A DNA stretch of 64,000 nt from Nelumbo lutea (GCA_022828595.1 JAKGHH010000003.1:98789583-98853582); one strand, 5' to 3'; shown: positions 23,070-35,293, counted from the first letter of the stretch. Numbers and translations are program-made. Notes: generated by a model not told the origin, from the letters alone.

Positions 23070-23775
23070 CAATATGGAGGTGCTTGAGATCTGTAGTTCT
23101 GTGGACAATATGGGGAGAACAGAATAGCAAGATCTTTGAAGGCAAAAGCCAAGCAGAAGAGTCTTTAATTGAAACAATTATATATATATATATATATATA
23201 TATATTGATATATTGGGTAAAATTGTTAACAATCTTTGCCTTTGTATCTGATGACACTGCCAGGAACTGGCAAACCATAGCAAATTCTTCCAAGGCAAGA
23301 GTTAAACCATGCACATCTTGGAAACCACCTGATTTACTAAACTTGAAAATGAACTTTGATGGCTGCAGCTTAGGAGATCTGGGGAGGTCAGTCTTAGGAA
23401 CGTTGTTTAGACGTCATGGTGGAAATGGAACTGTAATGGCACTCTACTCAGGACCCATTGGACACAAAGGCTCAATGATGGCTGAATTGATGGAAGTCTC
23501 ACATGGATCAAGAATGGGAAGAGACTTAAATTATAGGAACACCATTGTGGAGGGAGATTCAAAAGTGGTAGTGGGATGCTTATGAAACAATGCCTTCGGA
23601 ACTTAAACATACAAGTATTTGTTAAGAGGAGTCAGGTCTTTGCTAGTAGGGGAAATCTGATGAATGTAATGATTGGGGTTGATGGTGCAAATTGATCTAT
23701 TTTCTTTTGTAAACTACAACTTGTATATTTATTCATACAGTTAATGAAATCATGACTGTTACTAATCAAAAAACA
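23070..23775 (+). pseudogene. LINE 3' end with RNase H domain
   Basis: Near 23090 one frame reads 'LWTIWGEQNSKIFEG', the 'WxIWxxRNxxIF' word that precedes the LINE RNase H domain. After a TA microsatellite (23180-23206), 23310-23585 encodes 'SWKPPDLLNLKMNFDG', 'LGTLFRRHGGNGTVMALYSG' and 'EGDSKVVVGCL', matching the RVT_3-type RNase H of plant L1 elements. The tail 'ttaatgaaatcatgac...aatcaaaaaa' ending near 23773 looks like the LINE 3' terminus. Frames are broken. Confidence 0.75.
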
Positions 23776-24080
23776 TAATACTTCCTGCCACCTCAAGAAT
23801 GTATTTACAATTCTTTCTTTCAACCACTCCATTATGTTGGGGAGTTATAGGCACAATAACATTAACAAACAACTCTATAATCATATGATGAAAGAGTTTT
23901 CTTAAAATATTCCTTGGCATTATCAGAACTAGAGATTTCTATTTTGGTACTGAATTGGTTTAACACCATTTGATGAAAATGATGAACTAAGAAACCTCAT
24001 CTTGATAACAAGTATAGCCAAGTAAAATAGAAAAAAGAATTATCTACGAAGATTTACAAAGTAATGGTAACCACCCAAAG
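23776..24080 (-). pseudogene. copia integrase fragment
   Basis: The minus strand contains 'SDNAKEYF' (the second catalytic Asp region) followed about 30 codons later by 'TPQHNGVVERKN', the hallmark of the copia integrase catalytic Glu. A frameshift lies between. No LTR accompanies it, so it is an orphan scrap. Confidence 0.75.
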
Positions 24081-24089
24081 ACCAAAGTA

Positions 24090-24935
24090 GGCCATGATAT
24101 TGTTCCCACATATCAATATTTTTTTTGATAAGTGTCCCACACATCAATATGAAGACATGGCACTCTCCATGGAATCTATTATTTCTTTACTCTCCCCCTT
24201 CAAGAAAAAAAAAAAAAAAACATATCCTTCAAAAACTTGTTTTTCAATAATGATAATATATAGTTTAAAACTTATATTATCTTTATTAATTAAATCGAAT
24301 AATTTAATATGTAAAATATCATAATATATTAATATAGAGTTGAAAATTTGTCATTATGATTTAAACTTTGTAAATATTATCTTTTACATAATTTGTTATA
24401 CACATATAAATGTTAAAATAAAAACAAATGATCAAATCACTCAAGTAACTAGATGGTCAAGTGAGATCAAAACTTTTGTAACCATGGGTGCTTGGGCTCA
24501 AACCTTCACATCCTTAAAAATATTTTAGGGCTTATTTAAAGGGAAGTTCAGTTCCAAGGCTGGTTCCACCAAGGTGGGTTCATCGGGTCGGTTTAGGTGG
24601 GGTCAGTTCCGAGATTTTTGAAACCAAACCCTACCCTTAACAGATCGGGTAGGGTCAATTCAAGGCCAGTTCAAGGTCGGTTCAAGGTTGGTTCCATTCG
24701 GTTATGGGTAGAACCTACCCATTTGCTCACCCCTACCAATAGGGGAGCTGGGTAGCCCTTTTATTTTTAACATATACTTTTTATAATTCAATAATAAATG
24801 TAATTTTTTTATAATTCACAAACTCCTTTTTCCCATTTGTGATTTCATTAATGTTTTATGACTAAAGAAGGGCTAGAGTAGCCTTTATACTACCACACTT
24901 TAATTATTACTTCAGGCAAAGTCATAAGATATATA
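24090..24935. other. no gene; A-tract and pyrimidine/purine repeats
   Basis: It contains a 17-A tract near 24205, AT-rich DNA to 24520, and a GT-rich block at about 24540-24745 made of 'aaggtcggttc' and 'ggttccaccaaggtgggttc' words. The block ends 'cacccctaccaatagggg', as seen in some non-autonomous DNA elements. No gene recognised. Confidence 0.45.
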
Positions 24936-25226
24936 GGTTCCATTTGATTTGTAGGAATAGGCATCCGAAAGTTGAAATTAGAATGATTCATTCTATTTGC
25001 AATTGTTTGGTTGGGCAGAATTGGAATTCTATTCCCATTTTTGGTAGAATAGTATTCCTTCATTTGAATAAGGAATGGGCATTCCCTCCCCTCCTCTAAG
25101 AATGAGAATCCATTCTAGCCAATTCTGATTTTGATTAATCAGAATATTCTGATTCTAGTCCCAACCAAACAAGTGAGGGGAATAGACCATTCTAATTTCA
25201 ATTTCAACTGTGAACCAAATGGACCC
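24936..25226. mobile_element. 291-bp MITE with terminal inverted repeats
   Basis: It starts GGTTCCATTTGATT and ends AACCAAATGGACCC (complement GGGTCCATTTGGTT), flanked by ATA on both sides (24933-24935 and 25227-25229). The 3-bp duplication and G-rich ends fit Tourist-like (PIF/Harbinger) MITEs. Internally it is rich in 'GAATTC/GAATCATTC' words. Confidence 0.75.
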
Positions 25227-25458
25227 ATAGATTCTTCTACTAATATGTTGGATAATTGTTTCAATTTCTAGGCCATACTTTGATAATTTTACGATCAATA
25301 CTCTAACAATGTTAAAAAGTTAATGGTGATGTTTTATCACTAGTTCATATTTTCTACATCACAATACAATTCATGCACCATAGATTTTGCCTTTAGTTAA
25401 TAAGATATATCAAAATATTATTTATATATTTGAATTAAAGAAGGTTCGGTAGCTTAAT

Positions 25459-25894
25459 TAGGAATGGCAATGGGGTGGGGTGGGGCTGGGTATTGCATGC
25501 CCCATCCCTAACCCAAACTCAAATACCTTGCCTCGAACCTCAGCAGGGCTAGAAACCCCAAACCCATCCCGTCCCCACAAGAAACAGGGATCTCCTAATT
25601 TGCTCCACCTACCCTAGTTGTTCCTACTTGCAATTTTTTTTTAATTTTTTGAAACATACCTAGAACTATATTATATTATGTAAATAGATAGATAGATAGA
25701 TAGATAGTTGGAGTGGGTTCAAGGTTAGGGCTGAGGCAGGCTGGACAAATACCATTCTCACCCTGTCCCTGGTCCCCAAAGTTTTGGATTTCCATAAAAC
25801 CTACCTAAAACCCCAATCAAAAGTCAAAAAATCCGCCCCAACTAGTTTAGGGCAAGAATGAGCCCCATTGAGATGGATCAAATTTCCATCTCTA
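25459..25894. mobile_element. hAT-like non-autonomous element
   Basis: It begins TAGGAATGGCAATGGGG and ends with the complement of TAGAGATGGAAAT. The same end type bounds the element at 55708-56772. A GATA microsatellite (about 25684-25707) lies inside. I see no convincing 8-bp duplication, so the ends may have decayed. Confidence 0.5.
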
Positions 25895-27165
25895 ATAGGG
25901 ATGAGGGTGATACAAAGATCCATGTCTCGCATTCCACTTTCACTGATCATTGAGTGAAAACATTTCAAAGGGGAGTGACTAACAAAATGCGAGTAGCAAG
26001 AAATTTACCTGAAATCTATAATTAATCATTGCACTTATAAACATATAGTGGAGTTCTAGATTTGGGGTCTGGATCTCGTAGCTTTTCTGTCTTCATATTT
26101 ACTTTCTCGTATGCATGGCTATTTATGTGAGTTTGGGTCTCCTAAACATTGATCCTGTAGGTCTACCTGTACATCAAATGAGAGGGTGCCATATCAGCAC
26201 TGCAGTATGGAAAAACTTCCATGCGCAAGTGACTATAATAGACATTTCAAAACACCCTTTCATCTTATTTTTAATATATTAAACTTTACATTAAATTTAA
26301 ATCAAATAAAAACATGAGATAAAGTTTTAAAGGCTTTCTTCTTGAGAATATTTAATGCCACTGACAGGGAAAGACCAGATAAATCACACTGGAAATATTA
26401 TTGTATGGCTTTGACTTTCGACTGAGGATCTCTCTATTTTTTTTTATTCTGCTCCCTTTATTCATGTTTAGGATGTGGAAATTATGAAAGGGGAGGTAAT
26501 ATATCTGAATCAACTAAAAAAATTGGGAGTTTCAGTGAGTATAAATCAATTATTGTTGAACACTTTTCCATTGCCGATTATTGTTCAAGGTTTGAAAATT
26601 GTTTATGATGTCAGAAGTTAAATTTGGGAAGAAAAATGGTGGGGATCCCGGTAACAAGAACTTGACGTGGGGAGCATGGCCCTTTATCTCTACAAAAACT
26701 CTTCAAAGGGTATAATTTCGAACTCCTATGGTAGACCCAAATCTATTGGAAAAACCCATGTCCCTGACATAAAGCCAAAACCTAGGTTCCTCATGGAAGA
26801 CTTGTTTTACAAGAACAAGGACTCATTGTAGAAGCACAAGAAGTCTCCATGGGATTGGTAGCCCTTGAAAGCTTTATCACACATTCGGACTTGTAGATTC
26901 ATCTTTTCTCTGTAAGTGCATTCAATCGAAGGGTTGCTACTAAATTTCAACAACATCTGTGAATGTGTTCACTAGAAGACAAGGGAGGTTGGGTTGTAGG
27001 CACACACAACTAGGGTTTTCGAAGGGACCACTGATTTTGAAGATACATTGACACACAAGGTTTTGTCTATGGTAGCCATAACAGGCCTCACCATTCGAAC
27101 AAGTATTAAGCGCAACATTTTTTGCTTCATACTTCCATCAGTGGTATTTAGTGCTCAAGCATGCA
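25895..27165. other. no gene recognised
   Basis: Mixed intergenic DNA without long frames, terminal repeats or RNA genes that I can identify. Confidence 0.4.
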
Positions 27166-27169
27166 GTTT

Positions 27170-27790
27170 TCTGTTGGTTCATTTCAAATATGTTCAAGGC
27201 AATTCCTTGTAGAAAGCTTTGAATGAAAGAAGAAGAAAAAACCCCCATCTCCTAATTTTTTATTGGTGTTAATGAGGAGCTGGCTAGGTCAGCCATCCCT
27301 AGCTCTTCTCCTCTTACCAAAGAGAGCTCTAGTTAGCACTCTTACCGAAGAGAGCCCTAGATCTCCTATCAAAGAAGACTCTAGTCTTCCTGCCAAAGAA
27401 GGACCAGCTACTACACAGAGGATGCTTACCAAAGAGAGATCAATCAGAGCAAAAAGGAAACTCTCTTCTTAGCAAGTTTCTTACTGAAGACCTTTCCATA
27501 TTTCTTTGTTTATATTTTTGTAATTGTTTCTAATTTATTATTTATTATTTGTGTATAAATATTCAGCCATGTATAGTTATTCAATATAGTGAAATTCGAC
27601 CCATTCTTTTAATCTTTGTCTTTCTAGCTTTAACTTGTTATCAGAACCATGGCTTACAACACTCCATTGTTTATGAGATAATGAGCTCGAGCTCAACCTC
27701 TTCCTATAATTCTTCCCTACGAATTAACATCAGTTCTATTCCTAATATTTCACATTATTTGACAGTCGAACTCAATGGCGAAATTGGATC
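27170..27790 (+). mobile_element. copia 5' end: LTR-like sequence, PBS and start of gag
   Basis: A primer-binding-site-like 'TTATCAGAACCATGG' at about 27638 follows a promoter-like stretch (tataaata near 27555, 'ttcaatatagtgaaattcgaccc'). It precedes an ATG (27680) reading 'MSSSSTSSYNSSLRINISSI' and then 'ISHYLTVELNGE', typical of the start of copia gag. The gag then ends after about 35 codons at unrelated 'ggatcc' repeats. The left LTR edge is a guess (TGTTGG at 27170), and no partner LTR is seen. It is a truncated element. The 'ccaaagagagctct' words at 27318-27455 are short internal repeats. Confidence 0.5.
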
Positions 27791-28520
27791 CAATAAATAC
27801 CTTGGATCCTAGGAACTCAATCCAATAAATACTTTGGATCATTAAGTCTAGACTGGTCCAATTCAATGTCTTGTTGGTCTGTCCAATCCTTCCAAATTGA
27901 TTTTGGTTTGGACGGGGCCTAATCCAAAACCAATCCATTAACACCCCTATCTCTCTATCATCCTCCTAGAAACTGGATCCTAGGAAACATAGTACTTGGG
28001 AAAAAATTGCACAACAACTGGATCCTAGAAAACACCCTTAACTCTCTGTCCAATCCCTCCAAGTTGCACATTGACAGTAAGAGACCCATCTTCAATTGAC
28101 ACCCTATCCCTACTAAAGAACAATTGATATAAATGGATAACGAAGAAACCCTTTCATATGATCAAACACACCAGGAACACAAAAATAAATTATCCAAGGA
28201 AAACTAATAGAATTATCTAAGATTGTAGAAAGATCCACAATAGCATCAATACCTAAGTGAGCAAAAATAGTACATCTTGGAGAGAAAGATGTTGGAAGTA
28301 GCAACTGGAGCATTTGTACTTCTAGCAACACTTTTCTCTAATTGAATTAAATACTTGTTATCATCCCACCTTAGCTCGAATAGCGGTCCAAGAATAGGTG
28401 GACATGCATGTGCTGCCTCAAAAGGTGCAGTTGTCACAACTGCATGCCCTTTCTTGTAGCTTCACTAGCTTAGTAGTAACAAGTGAAAAATAATTGACAA
28501 TAAGAGGCTGTGACATCACA
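27790..28520. other. no gene; 'ggatcc' word repeats
   Basis: The phrase 'aactggatcctagaa' or close variants recur at about 27807, 27970 and 28018. The minus-strand frames at 28113-28437 have no recognisable domain. Confidence 0.4.
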
Positions 28521-28524
28521 TCTC

Positions 28525-29420
28525 CTACACTTTTTTTTTTCTTTTTGAGAAGTAAAGTATCAATTCATTCAATAAAAAAAAGTACAACTAGAGGCTGTAC
28601 AAAGGAGTTACAAGTATAGACTTAAATCATAAATCCATTGGGAGATACAAACAAACTTTCAAAATTAAACAGAGATCTATATAAAGAACTGTCAACTTTA
28701 AGCTGAGTTGATGACTAGGAAAGGAGCTTCCCCACGATCTCCTGCCACACTTCATCTTCTTGATAACTTTTGTTTTGAAATATTCTTGAATTTCTTTCTT
28801 GCCAGATCACCCATAACACGACACCTAGACCATAAAAATTTCCCTTTCTTGCTTAGGCCTTTTAAATTCTAGATGTTGACAAAAGAAGCCAAAGATTTTG
28901 GATAGCAACTTCTGATTGCAAAAATTCTGAGAATCAACACCTAGATTTTGTGAGTGAAGCCACAGTGCAATCCATTAGAGTTTGTTGTGTCTCAACATCC
29001 TTAGAACTTTCCCATTCCACAATTTCAAGGTGATTAATTTGTTACCAAAGTGACTTGAGAAAAGAGAAGCAATGATGATTCTCCCCTTGTTTAAAATCAT
29101 TCAGCTCAGTATGAAATTGGTTGGCACATACAACGTTTAGTTGTTGGAGTAGGTTTCAAAGACACCATCTTAAATTTCTTTGGAACTTTTCATCCATAAA
29201 TAATTTCTATTAAAATGTGGTTGTATGGAACATACCAACCACAACAGGTATCGTGAGATTTTCTTGCATCCACCAAGCAGGCTTGAACTTTTTTGAGTTA
29301 TGTTCCTTATAGAATCTAATAATAAAGTCAAACATACCATGACCCTCAATGTCCATTCCAAATAATCATTTCCATTTAACCTTATAGTGATTATTTAGGT
29401 ATTCAAATGCTCCACAACAC
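28525..29420 (-). pseudogene. LINE 3' fragment, copy 1
   Basis: The minus strand encodes 'GLGVVLWVIWQERNSRIF' followed by 'EDEVWQEIVGKLLS' and a stop, the end of an L1-type ORF2. The 3' UTR reaches an A-rich tail (poly(T) at about 28532 on the plus strand). Upstream frames (29361-29170) may be further ORF2 remnants. It is related to the fragment at 29525-29960. Confidence 0.7.
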
Positions 29421-29524
29421 CACCCAAGATGGACCCAAAATCCATATTTTGCTTGGATTCACTACTAAAAAGCTCCATTGTGCTAGAAAAAAAATAAGGG
29501 ATTTACCACTACCAAACAAGTAGC

Positions 29525-29960
29525 AAAGAAGATTTTTTTTGAGAAGAGGTAAAGTATTGATTCATTAAAAAAGAAAAAAAGGAAACCCACTATCCCATTT
29601 GTCATTAAAAAAAGGATTTCAAAAAGAAAGAGGGCACTAAGGGGAACACTGTTTCTTGATAGATGTGCAGATGACTAGGAAAGCAGTTTCCCAACTATTT
29701 TTTGCCACACTTCTTCTTCTTGACAGCCTTTACTTAAAAAGATCCTTGAGTTTCTTTCCTGGCAGATTGACCAGAAGACTGCTCATGGTCAAGTGATACA
29801 ATGACCCAAAGATGCTTGAATCAAAATAGAGAGAGAATCCTTTACAAAAATTGATGCCGCTAATCAAGTTACAAAATTTACAAGAATCCAAAAAATACTT
29901 CATTGCCGAGTTGAATGAAGCCAGACTGCATCAAGCATTAGAAAACTTTAGCTTCTGCTT
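29525..29960 (-). pseudogene. LINE 3' fragment, copy 2 of the same family
   Basis: Its plus strand begins with a T run, then 'gagaagaggtaaagtattgattcatt', matching 'gagaagtaaagtatcaattcatt' of copy 1. 'gatgactaggaaagcagtttccc' matches 'gatgactaggaaaggagcttccc'. Two insertions of one LINE family lie within about 1 kb, same orientation. Confidence 0.7.
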
Positions 29961-30479
29961 TTTTTTTTTCTGATTTTTGAGAGGCAACAATCAGTCTTCC
30001 CATATCTCCATATGATTTGGCTAATCCTAGGTATTCAAGTTGCTTACTAGGAACTTATCTTTCCTTAGTACATGTGCGAACTTCAAAGATATCTTTCTTG
30101 CTCAATTCAACTACCCAATCATCACTTGTGAATTTTAATCTCAATATTCGATATACATGAAGTTTCCTATTCGCCACAATCTAGTTTGTGGCATAGGAAT
30201 TTAAATATTTAAAACTGCATTTAGACATTTAAAATCATGATTGGTTTTTCGGAAATGAATTGTGCCGTTTATGAAGGCATAGTATATCCTTGTTATTTGA
30301 AATAAAACTCAAACATGTTCCTATTTTTGGTCAATACATATTAAAGATAAAAAGGGTACACAAGTATGTATACAAAGCATACTAAATCCTTACAGAATAA
30401 TAAAAGCCAAAGAGAGAATGGAATACTAGATAGATGAAAGAAGGAAAAACCCAAACCCCAACCACATCTATGCAAAAAA

Positions 30480-30870
30480 TTTCCAAGAGACCACCTAGCC
30501 TCCACCAATGCAGAAGTCATGGCTCTTCTCATAGGTACAAGGATTGCATTGAATCTATGCCATCCTTGCAATTGCATTAAGGGGATTTGGAAATGCCATC
30601 AAATGGAGTTATTGGAAGGATTGGTAATGGATTGTGGAGGATTGCCCACTTTCTTGGTAAGATTAGAGGCATTTGTTTAATGTATGTCTAAATTTCTTGG
30701 ACTCCTAGAGTATTAAGCTCAGCTGCAAAATGGCTTACAGGCTTAGCTAGATCAGGTATGTGAGGGGTGGTGCTATTTAGTGTATAGTTATAGATCTATG
30801 CCTCTAGCTTTTATCATTACTTTGTTTTTTGATCGATCAACTTTTCTCATTAGTACCAACATACATATCA
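30480..30870 (+). pseudogene. LINE RNase H fragment
   Basis: The plus strand encodes 'LASTNAEVMALLIGTRIALN', like the 'xxTNNxAExxALxxGLxxA' word of LINE RNase H. A frameshifted 'GNAIKWSYWKDW' and 'SAAKWLTGLAR' (normally 'N.xADxLAK.G') follow. The tail near 30820-30870 ('tttgatcgatcaac') resembles a LINE 3' UTR. Truncated and dead. Confidence 0.6.
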
Positions 30871-31089
30871 GTTTGTCTTAGGAAAAAATATTATTGTGAA
30901 AGTAATAGCAGAGTATAACAATTACATAAAGAAGATGGAAGAAGTTTCAAAACATTAACATATGATTACGTGCGTATCTCCATTAACTTTCCAAACTGAA
31001 AAGAACACATTAATTATAGGAATATACCAGCTACACAACTCTGCATCCGGAGAAAACAATGCTGCTAAAAAGATGGAAAATAACCTACT

Positions 31090-31580
31090 CCTCACCCTTT
31101 TAGATCAATTTGCATATGATGCTGCATCTTTACTCGCAGTCTCCCATTTCGAGATTTTAGAGGGGAAACAATTAATCCACCACCTGCATCAATCATAGTT
31201 TTAGAACTAAACGAGACAACTTGGAACTCGACCAAGTCAACTCAACTCAAAAGCATACCAAGTCAAATCTGAAGTAAGTTTTAGCATACCACCATGCAAT
31301 TCTTATGCTCATGAATCCTGAGCATAAATGAGAAAGAAATAAAAAGTATACTCACGACATGAGCCCAGACAAATAATATTGACTGTGGATCATAGTTTTC
31401 ATGCTCTTGCAAATGAAATAGAACAACTGCAAAATAACAAGAAAGAATCATAGACAACTCAGGAATTAAACAACAAAAGGAATCTAGTAACTAAAGCTAA
31501 TATAGAAAAATATGCACCATAACAAGCTTTGAATCACCTTCATTTGCCAACTTACGAATTTGCATGTCCTTAGCTTTCTA
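31090..31580 (-). pseudogene. possible exon cluster of an unidentified gene
   Basis: One segment (31426-31356, minus) is bounded by a good acceptor (TTTTGCAG) and donor (GTGAGT). It reads without stops as 'VLFHLQEHENYDPQSILFVW' followed by 'AHV'. To its left, after a TTGATGCAG acceptor near 31185, the minus strand reads 'GGGLIVSPLKSRNGRLRVKM' and then a short tail to a stop near 31095. To its right, about 31560-31510 reads 'KDMQIRKLANEGDSKLVM' before a weak GT. Phases do not all match as I splice them. I do not recognise the protein. It may be a live gene with exons I missed or a gene fragment. Confidence 0.35.
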
Positions 31581-31699
31581 CATTCCTTCCAAGACAACCA
31601 ATATTTAAAGCTAACTCTTTGTACATATATACTTGGCTTTACAGATAAACTTGATTTCCCTTTATGAGGCATTTAAGACACAATTACACGAGAAAAACT

Positions 31700-32930
31700 C
31701 CCAACTTGTGTGTGGGCATATACAGGGTACACAACATTTCTTATTTGGCCTATTTGTAATTCTAGTAAGTCTTTCTAATATTGATTGCTGATAATAATGA
31801 ATTATTGGAGATTCCATTTTGAAGTCCAATAGATAACTATCTCTTTGCTAAACCCCAACCAAAAGAGATAGTAACCCTAATAAGATCTCACACCATATAG
31901 TTGGGATAAGGCTTGGACAGTGATGAACCCTAATAGGACCTCACACCCTCCATAGGAGTCTCTTAAGATTACAGATACTCCTTATAGGCCTCACTCTGAA
32001 AACAGTTTGCTAAGACTAAAGGGTTTACAACATGGATCCCATTAGAGGAGATTGAGAAATGGCTAATCATATGAAACATGTACATCTTCAATAAAAAGGT
32101 ATGGATTAGTTAGAAAAAAATAAAAATAACTACACATGGAGATCTTGGGTTCAAAGGTTAAGAGCTACTTAATTTTTTCTTGTTTTTCAACCTCTAGGTT
32201 GAGATCATCCAGCATTTCAAACAAGATCAAGATGAAAGGACAAGTTCACTTGTAAAAGAAGTTAACTTCTTGAACTGATGTGTGTGTGTGCACGCGCATG
32301 TGGAAGGGTCCAGTCTAAAAATAAAATATATCAAAAGTAGCAAAAAGTGTTATACAAGAGGCATATGGACAAAGAACTCATAAAATTGGAGAGAATAGAA
32401 AAAATGGAAAGAAAGTGGAGAGAGGCATAATAGAAAGAAAAGAAAAAATATAACCAGCATGTAAATGCCTTTAGAAAAATTTAGATGCAAAAGCAGAACA
32501 CCTCAAGTGTTATGGTCCTGCATGTAGGATCTCATCATGGGTCAGTCCATGGGGAGAAAGCCCTGCTTTCCCTTGTGCCTTCTCTTGGTGCAGACCCTAT
32601 TGCAGAAGCTGAATGGGTGATTTGTCCAAGAGACCACCCGAACTCTCCTTACTCTTTTCTTGACTGGAAAAATGAATACTTTATTTCAACTCGTAGCTCC
32701 TTAAATAGGAGATTACAGAAGGGAATTCCTAGTTGGATTCGGCTAGGCTAGGGTAATCCAACTCAAACTCAAACTCCTAATTACCTACTCCTAATAGTAA
32801 CACAACTCTTACTTAAGATAAGATAAGGATAAGGGATAAGATAAGATAAGGGATGGTGAAGCTGGCGGGAAGTTGTGAGGAGAGCTGATGTGATAAGATA
32901 AATGTGGACCCACCCTGATGATCTGTCATG
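31700..32930. other. no gene; AT-rich, with 'ataagataagg' tandem words
   Basis: Repeats of 'agataagataaggg' lie at about 32816-32855. The plus frame 32485-32751 has no recognised domain and may be part of an old LTR: 'gggaattcctagttggattc' followed by 'tccaactcaaactcaaactcc' resembles LTR sequence. Confidence 0.4.
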
Positions 32931-32949
32931 TGGGCCCCACCCTACTGTT

Positions 32950-33180
32950 GCTACTGGGCAGTGCGCGCGTCTCGCGGTGCTGCTGTCGTGTGGTGAGTGC
33001 TGCTACCATGCAGTGCATGCTACGCACTGTCAGGCGGTGCGTGCTACTGTGCGGTGCGTGCTGCACTGTCGGGTGGTGCGTGCTACGTGCTGTTGGGCGA
33101 CGCGTGCTGTTGTGCGGCTCTGCCAGGCGGTGCGTGCTGTTGCCTATGACTGCGTCGCAGTGCGCTGCGGGTCGGTGTGT
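32950..33180. repeat. GC-rich degenerate minisatellite
   Basis: The block is built from imperfect repeats of GGTGCGTGCT joined by 'actgtc' or 'gctgtt' (near 33036, 33053, 33075, 33098, 33129). It is CpG-rich in an otherwise AT-rich region. Frames through it yield Cys/Val/Arg-rich strings that mirror the repeat rather than a protein family. Confidence 0.7.
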
Positions 33181-33189
33181 CCATAACAT

Positions 33190-33405
33190 CAAGCTTCAAA
33201 CAAGACCACCCAAGCCACCAACAAATAGAAGCAAACACCAAGAAATCCCCAACAAAGCACCAACAAAAGAATTCAACTTACTAAACACCCACACCTGACC
33301 ATCTCCCAGCCACCTCTTCAATCCCTTGCCCTAAACATTACCTCTTCTCTTAGTGCTTCTCACGCCTCCTCACTCAATCTCCTTTTTATTCGACCACTTT
33401 TGTCA
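33190..33405. other. gypsy left flank
   Basis: A-rich then C-rich intergenic sequence that continues at 38994 across the gypsy insertion. No feature recognised. Confidence 0.4.
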
Positions 33406-33410
33406 CATGG

Positions 33411-33959
33411 TGACGCAGTGTGGAAGCACTGAACCGGGCTGGCTATGCAAGCACCGGGCAAACACCAGCTTCTAGTGAAGCTAAACATAAATCTCTAGAG
33501 GAGAGAGAAAAGGTGGCGAAAAACTGAAGTGTCTATTAGCTTGGAAAATAACAATATTTATAATACATCTGGAAATTGTAGAATAACTAGGAAAGAAAAA
33601 TTGTGATAGATCTCTAATCTGCTAGGATCGAACTCTTCTTGATCTTGATCTTTGTCTTGATAGGATCGAACACTCCTGGGCTTGATCTCCACCGTCCGAT
33701 CTCCCTGGACGCATGAGTTATCCTGTCTTCTTGGAATTGCCTTGGATCTTGAACTTCCTTGAGTCTTAGATCTGGATGTGTCTTGAATTCTTGAATTATC
33801 TTGGATTCTTGAATTCTTGATTTATCTTGAACTCTTGAATTATTTATGGATCTTGAATTCTTGAATTATGGGATAATCTTGAATTCTTGAATTATCCTTA
33901 TCCTACAAGTTCCCTAATCCTATGAACTGCCGCCCATATGGTGAGATGGGCCTCCATCA
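33411..33959 (-). repeat. 3' LTR of the gypsy element (549 bp)
   Basis: It begins TGACGCAG and ends CTCCATCA (TG...CA on either strand). It contains a run of 'cttgaatt' words (about 33780-33900) that varies between the two LTRs. Confidence 0.95.
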
Positions 33960-34020
33960 TTCTCCCCCACTTGTAAAGAACTCGACCCCAAGTCGTGACT
34001 AGGATATGCAAGTGTCATCT

Positions 34021-35110
34021 CTAGTAGGTAGCGATGAAGGTCAGCAACATTGAATGTTTTGGAGATACCCATATGATCTGGTGGTCCACGACATAGGCAT
34101 TGTCGTTGATTTTCTTCATGATTTTGTATGGACCATACTTCCGAGGCTGTAGCTTGTTGTACTTTCCTACGGGAATCATTATCTTCCTCAAGAATACCAT
34201 AACTTCATCACCGACATCAAATACTTGGTGCTGACGATGTCTGTCTGTTGCCAACTTATACTTGGCATTGGTTTGTTCCAGTCTCTGCTTCACGGCTTCT
34301 TGAACGGATTGGACTGGTTTGCCATCTGTTCAGCGGAGGTGCTGACACCAGGCATTCTGGGTAGTTTTACTAAGTCCAGTGCATGATTAAGAACCTTCAT
34401 GTAGACAATGGAGAAGGGAGACCTACCTGTAGAGCTATGGACTGCATTATTATATGCGAACTCGGCCTGTGCTATGGCAAAATCCCACTGTTTCAGTCTC
34501 TCCCGATAGATACTGCGAATTAAATTACCAACGGTCTGATTCACCACTTCTATTTGTTCGTCTATTTGCGGATGGGTTGTGCTGCTGAAATTTAGTGATG
34601 AGTCAAATAACCTCCATAGGGTCATCCAGAAGTGACTTAAGAACCTTGTGTCTTGATTTGATGTGATAGTCTTGGGTACCCCATGTAAACGGACAATCTC
34701 TCTGAAAAATAATTTGGCTGTCGCTGATGCATCTGCTGTTTTCTTGCATGGAGGAAGTGAGCCATCTTAGAGAACCTGTCAACCACTATGAAGACGGAAT
34801 CCATATTTCTTTGGGATTTTGGCAAGCCTAGCACAAAATCCATGGATAAGTCTTCCCAAATAGCAGTAGGAATGGGTAGAGGTATGTAGAGACCAGTATT
34901 TTGGGTTTGTCCCTTAGCTGTCTGACAAATATAACATCTACTCACAATAGTGGTCACATCCCTTCTTAATTTTGGCCAGTAGTATCGCCCCTTAACTGTT
35001 TCAATTGTTTTGTCCCTTCCCAGGTGTCCTGCTAATCCACCCCCATGCAAATCCCTAATGATCTTTCCGTAGAGGGAGGTGCAAGGGATGCACAATTGTT
35101 CCCCCTTCAT
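34021..35110 (-). pseudogene. gypsy integrase
   Basis: The zinc-binding part has '[19 protein letters not shown]' with the Cys pair in 'CYICQTAKG'. The core begins '[13 protein letters not shown]' and '[17 protein letters not shown]'. A frameshift near 34630 loses the second Asp region, and '[19 protein letters not shown]' and '[18 protein letters not shown]' continue in another frame. The last frame (34293-34021) ends with the GPY motif ('[20 protein letters not shown]'). Upstream, about 35293-35150 holds linker sequence with a stop. Confidence 0.9.
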
Positions 35111-35293
35111 AAGGAACCCATCATAAATGTAAAAATCATCTGCTGGCTGTCAATTCACACACTTCTCCCATACCTGTTGGAAGTCTTCATCTTGGGCGTA
35201 TAGGTCCTTTAGGCACTCAAAACCCACAATCTCAATACTGAGGGTCTTGATGAGGGCTACACGTCTACTAAGGGCATCAACCACTTTATTTTG

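Noticed and set aside
32902..33298. Cys/Val/Arg-rich frames on both strands
   Set aside because: Their composition mirrors the GGTGCGTGCT repeat, all frames look alike, and there is no start context or family match.
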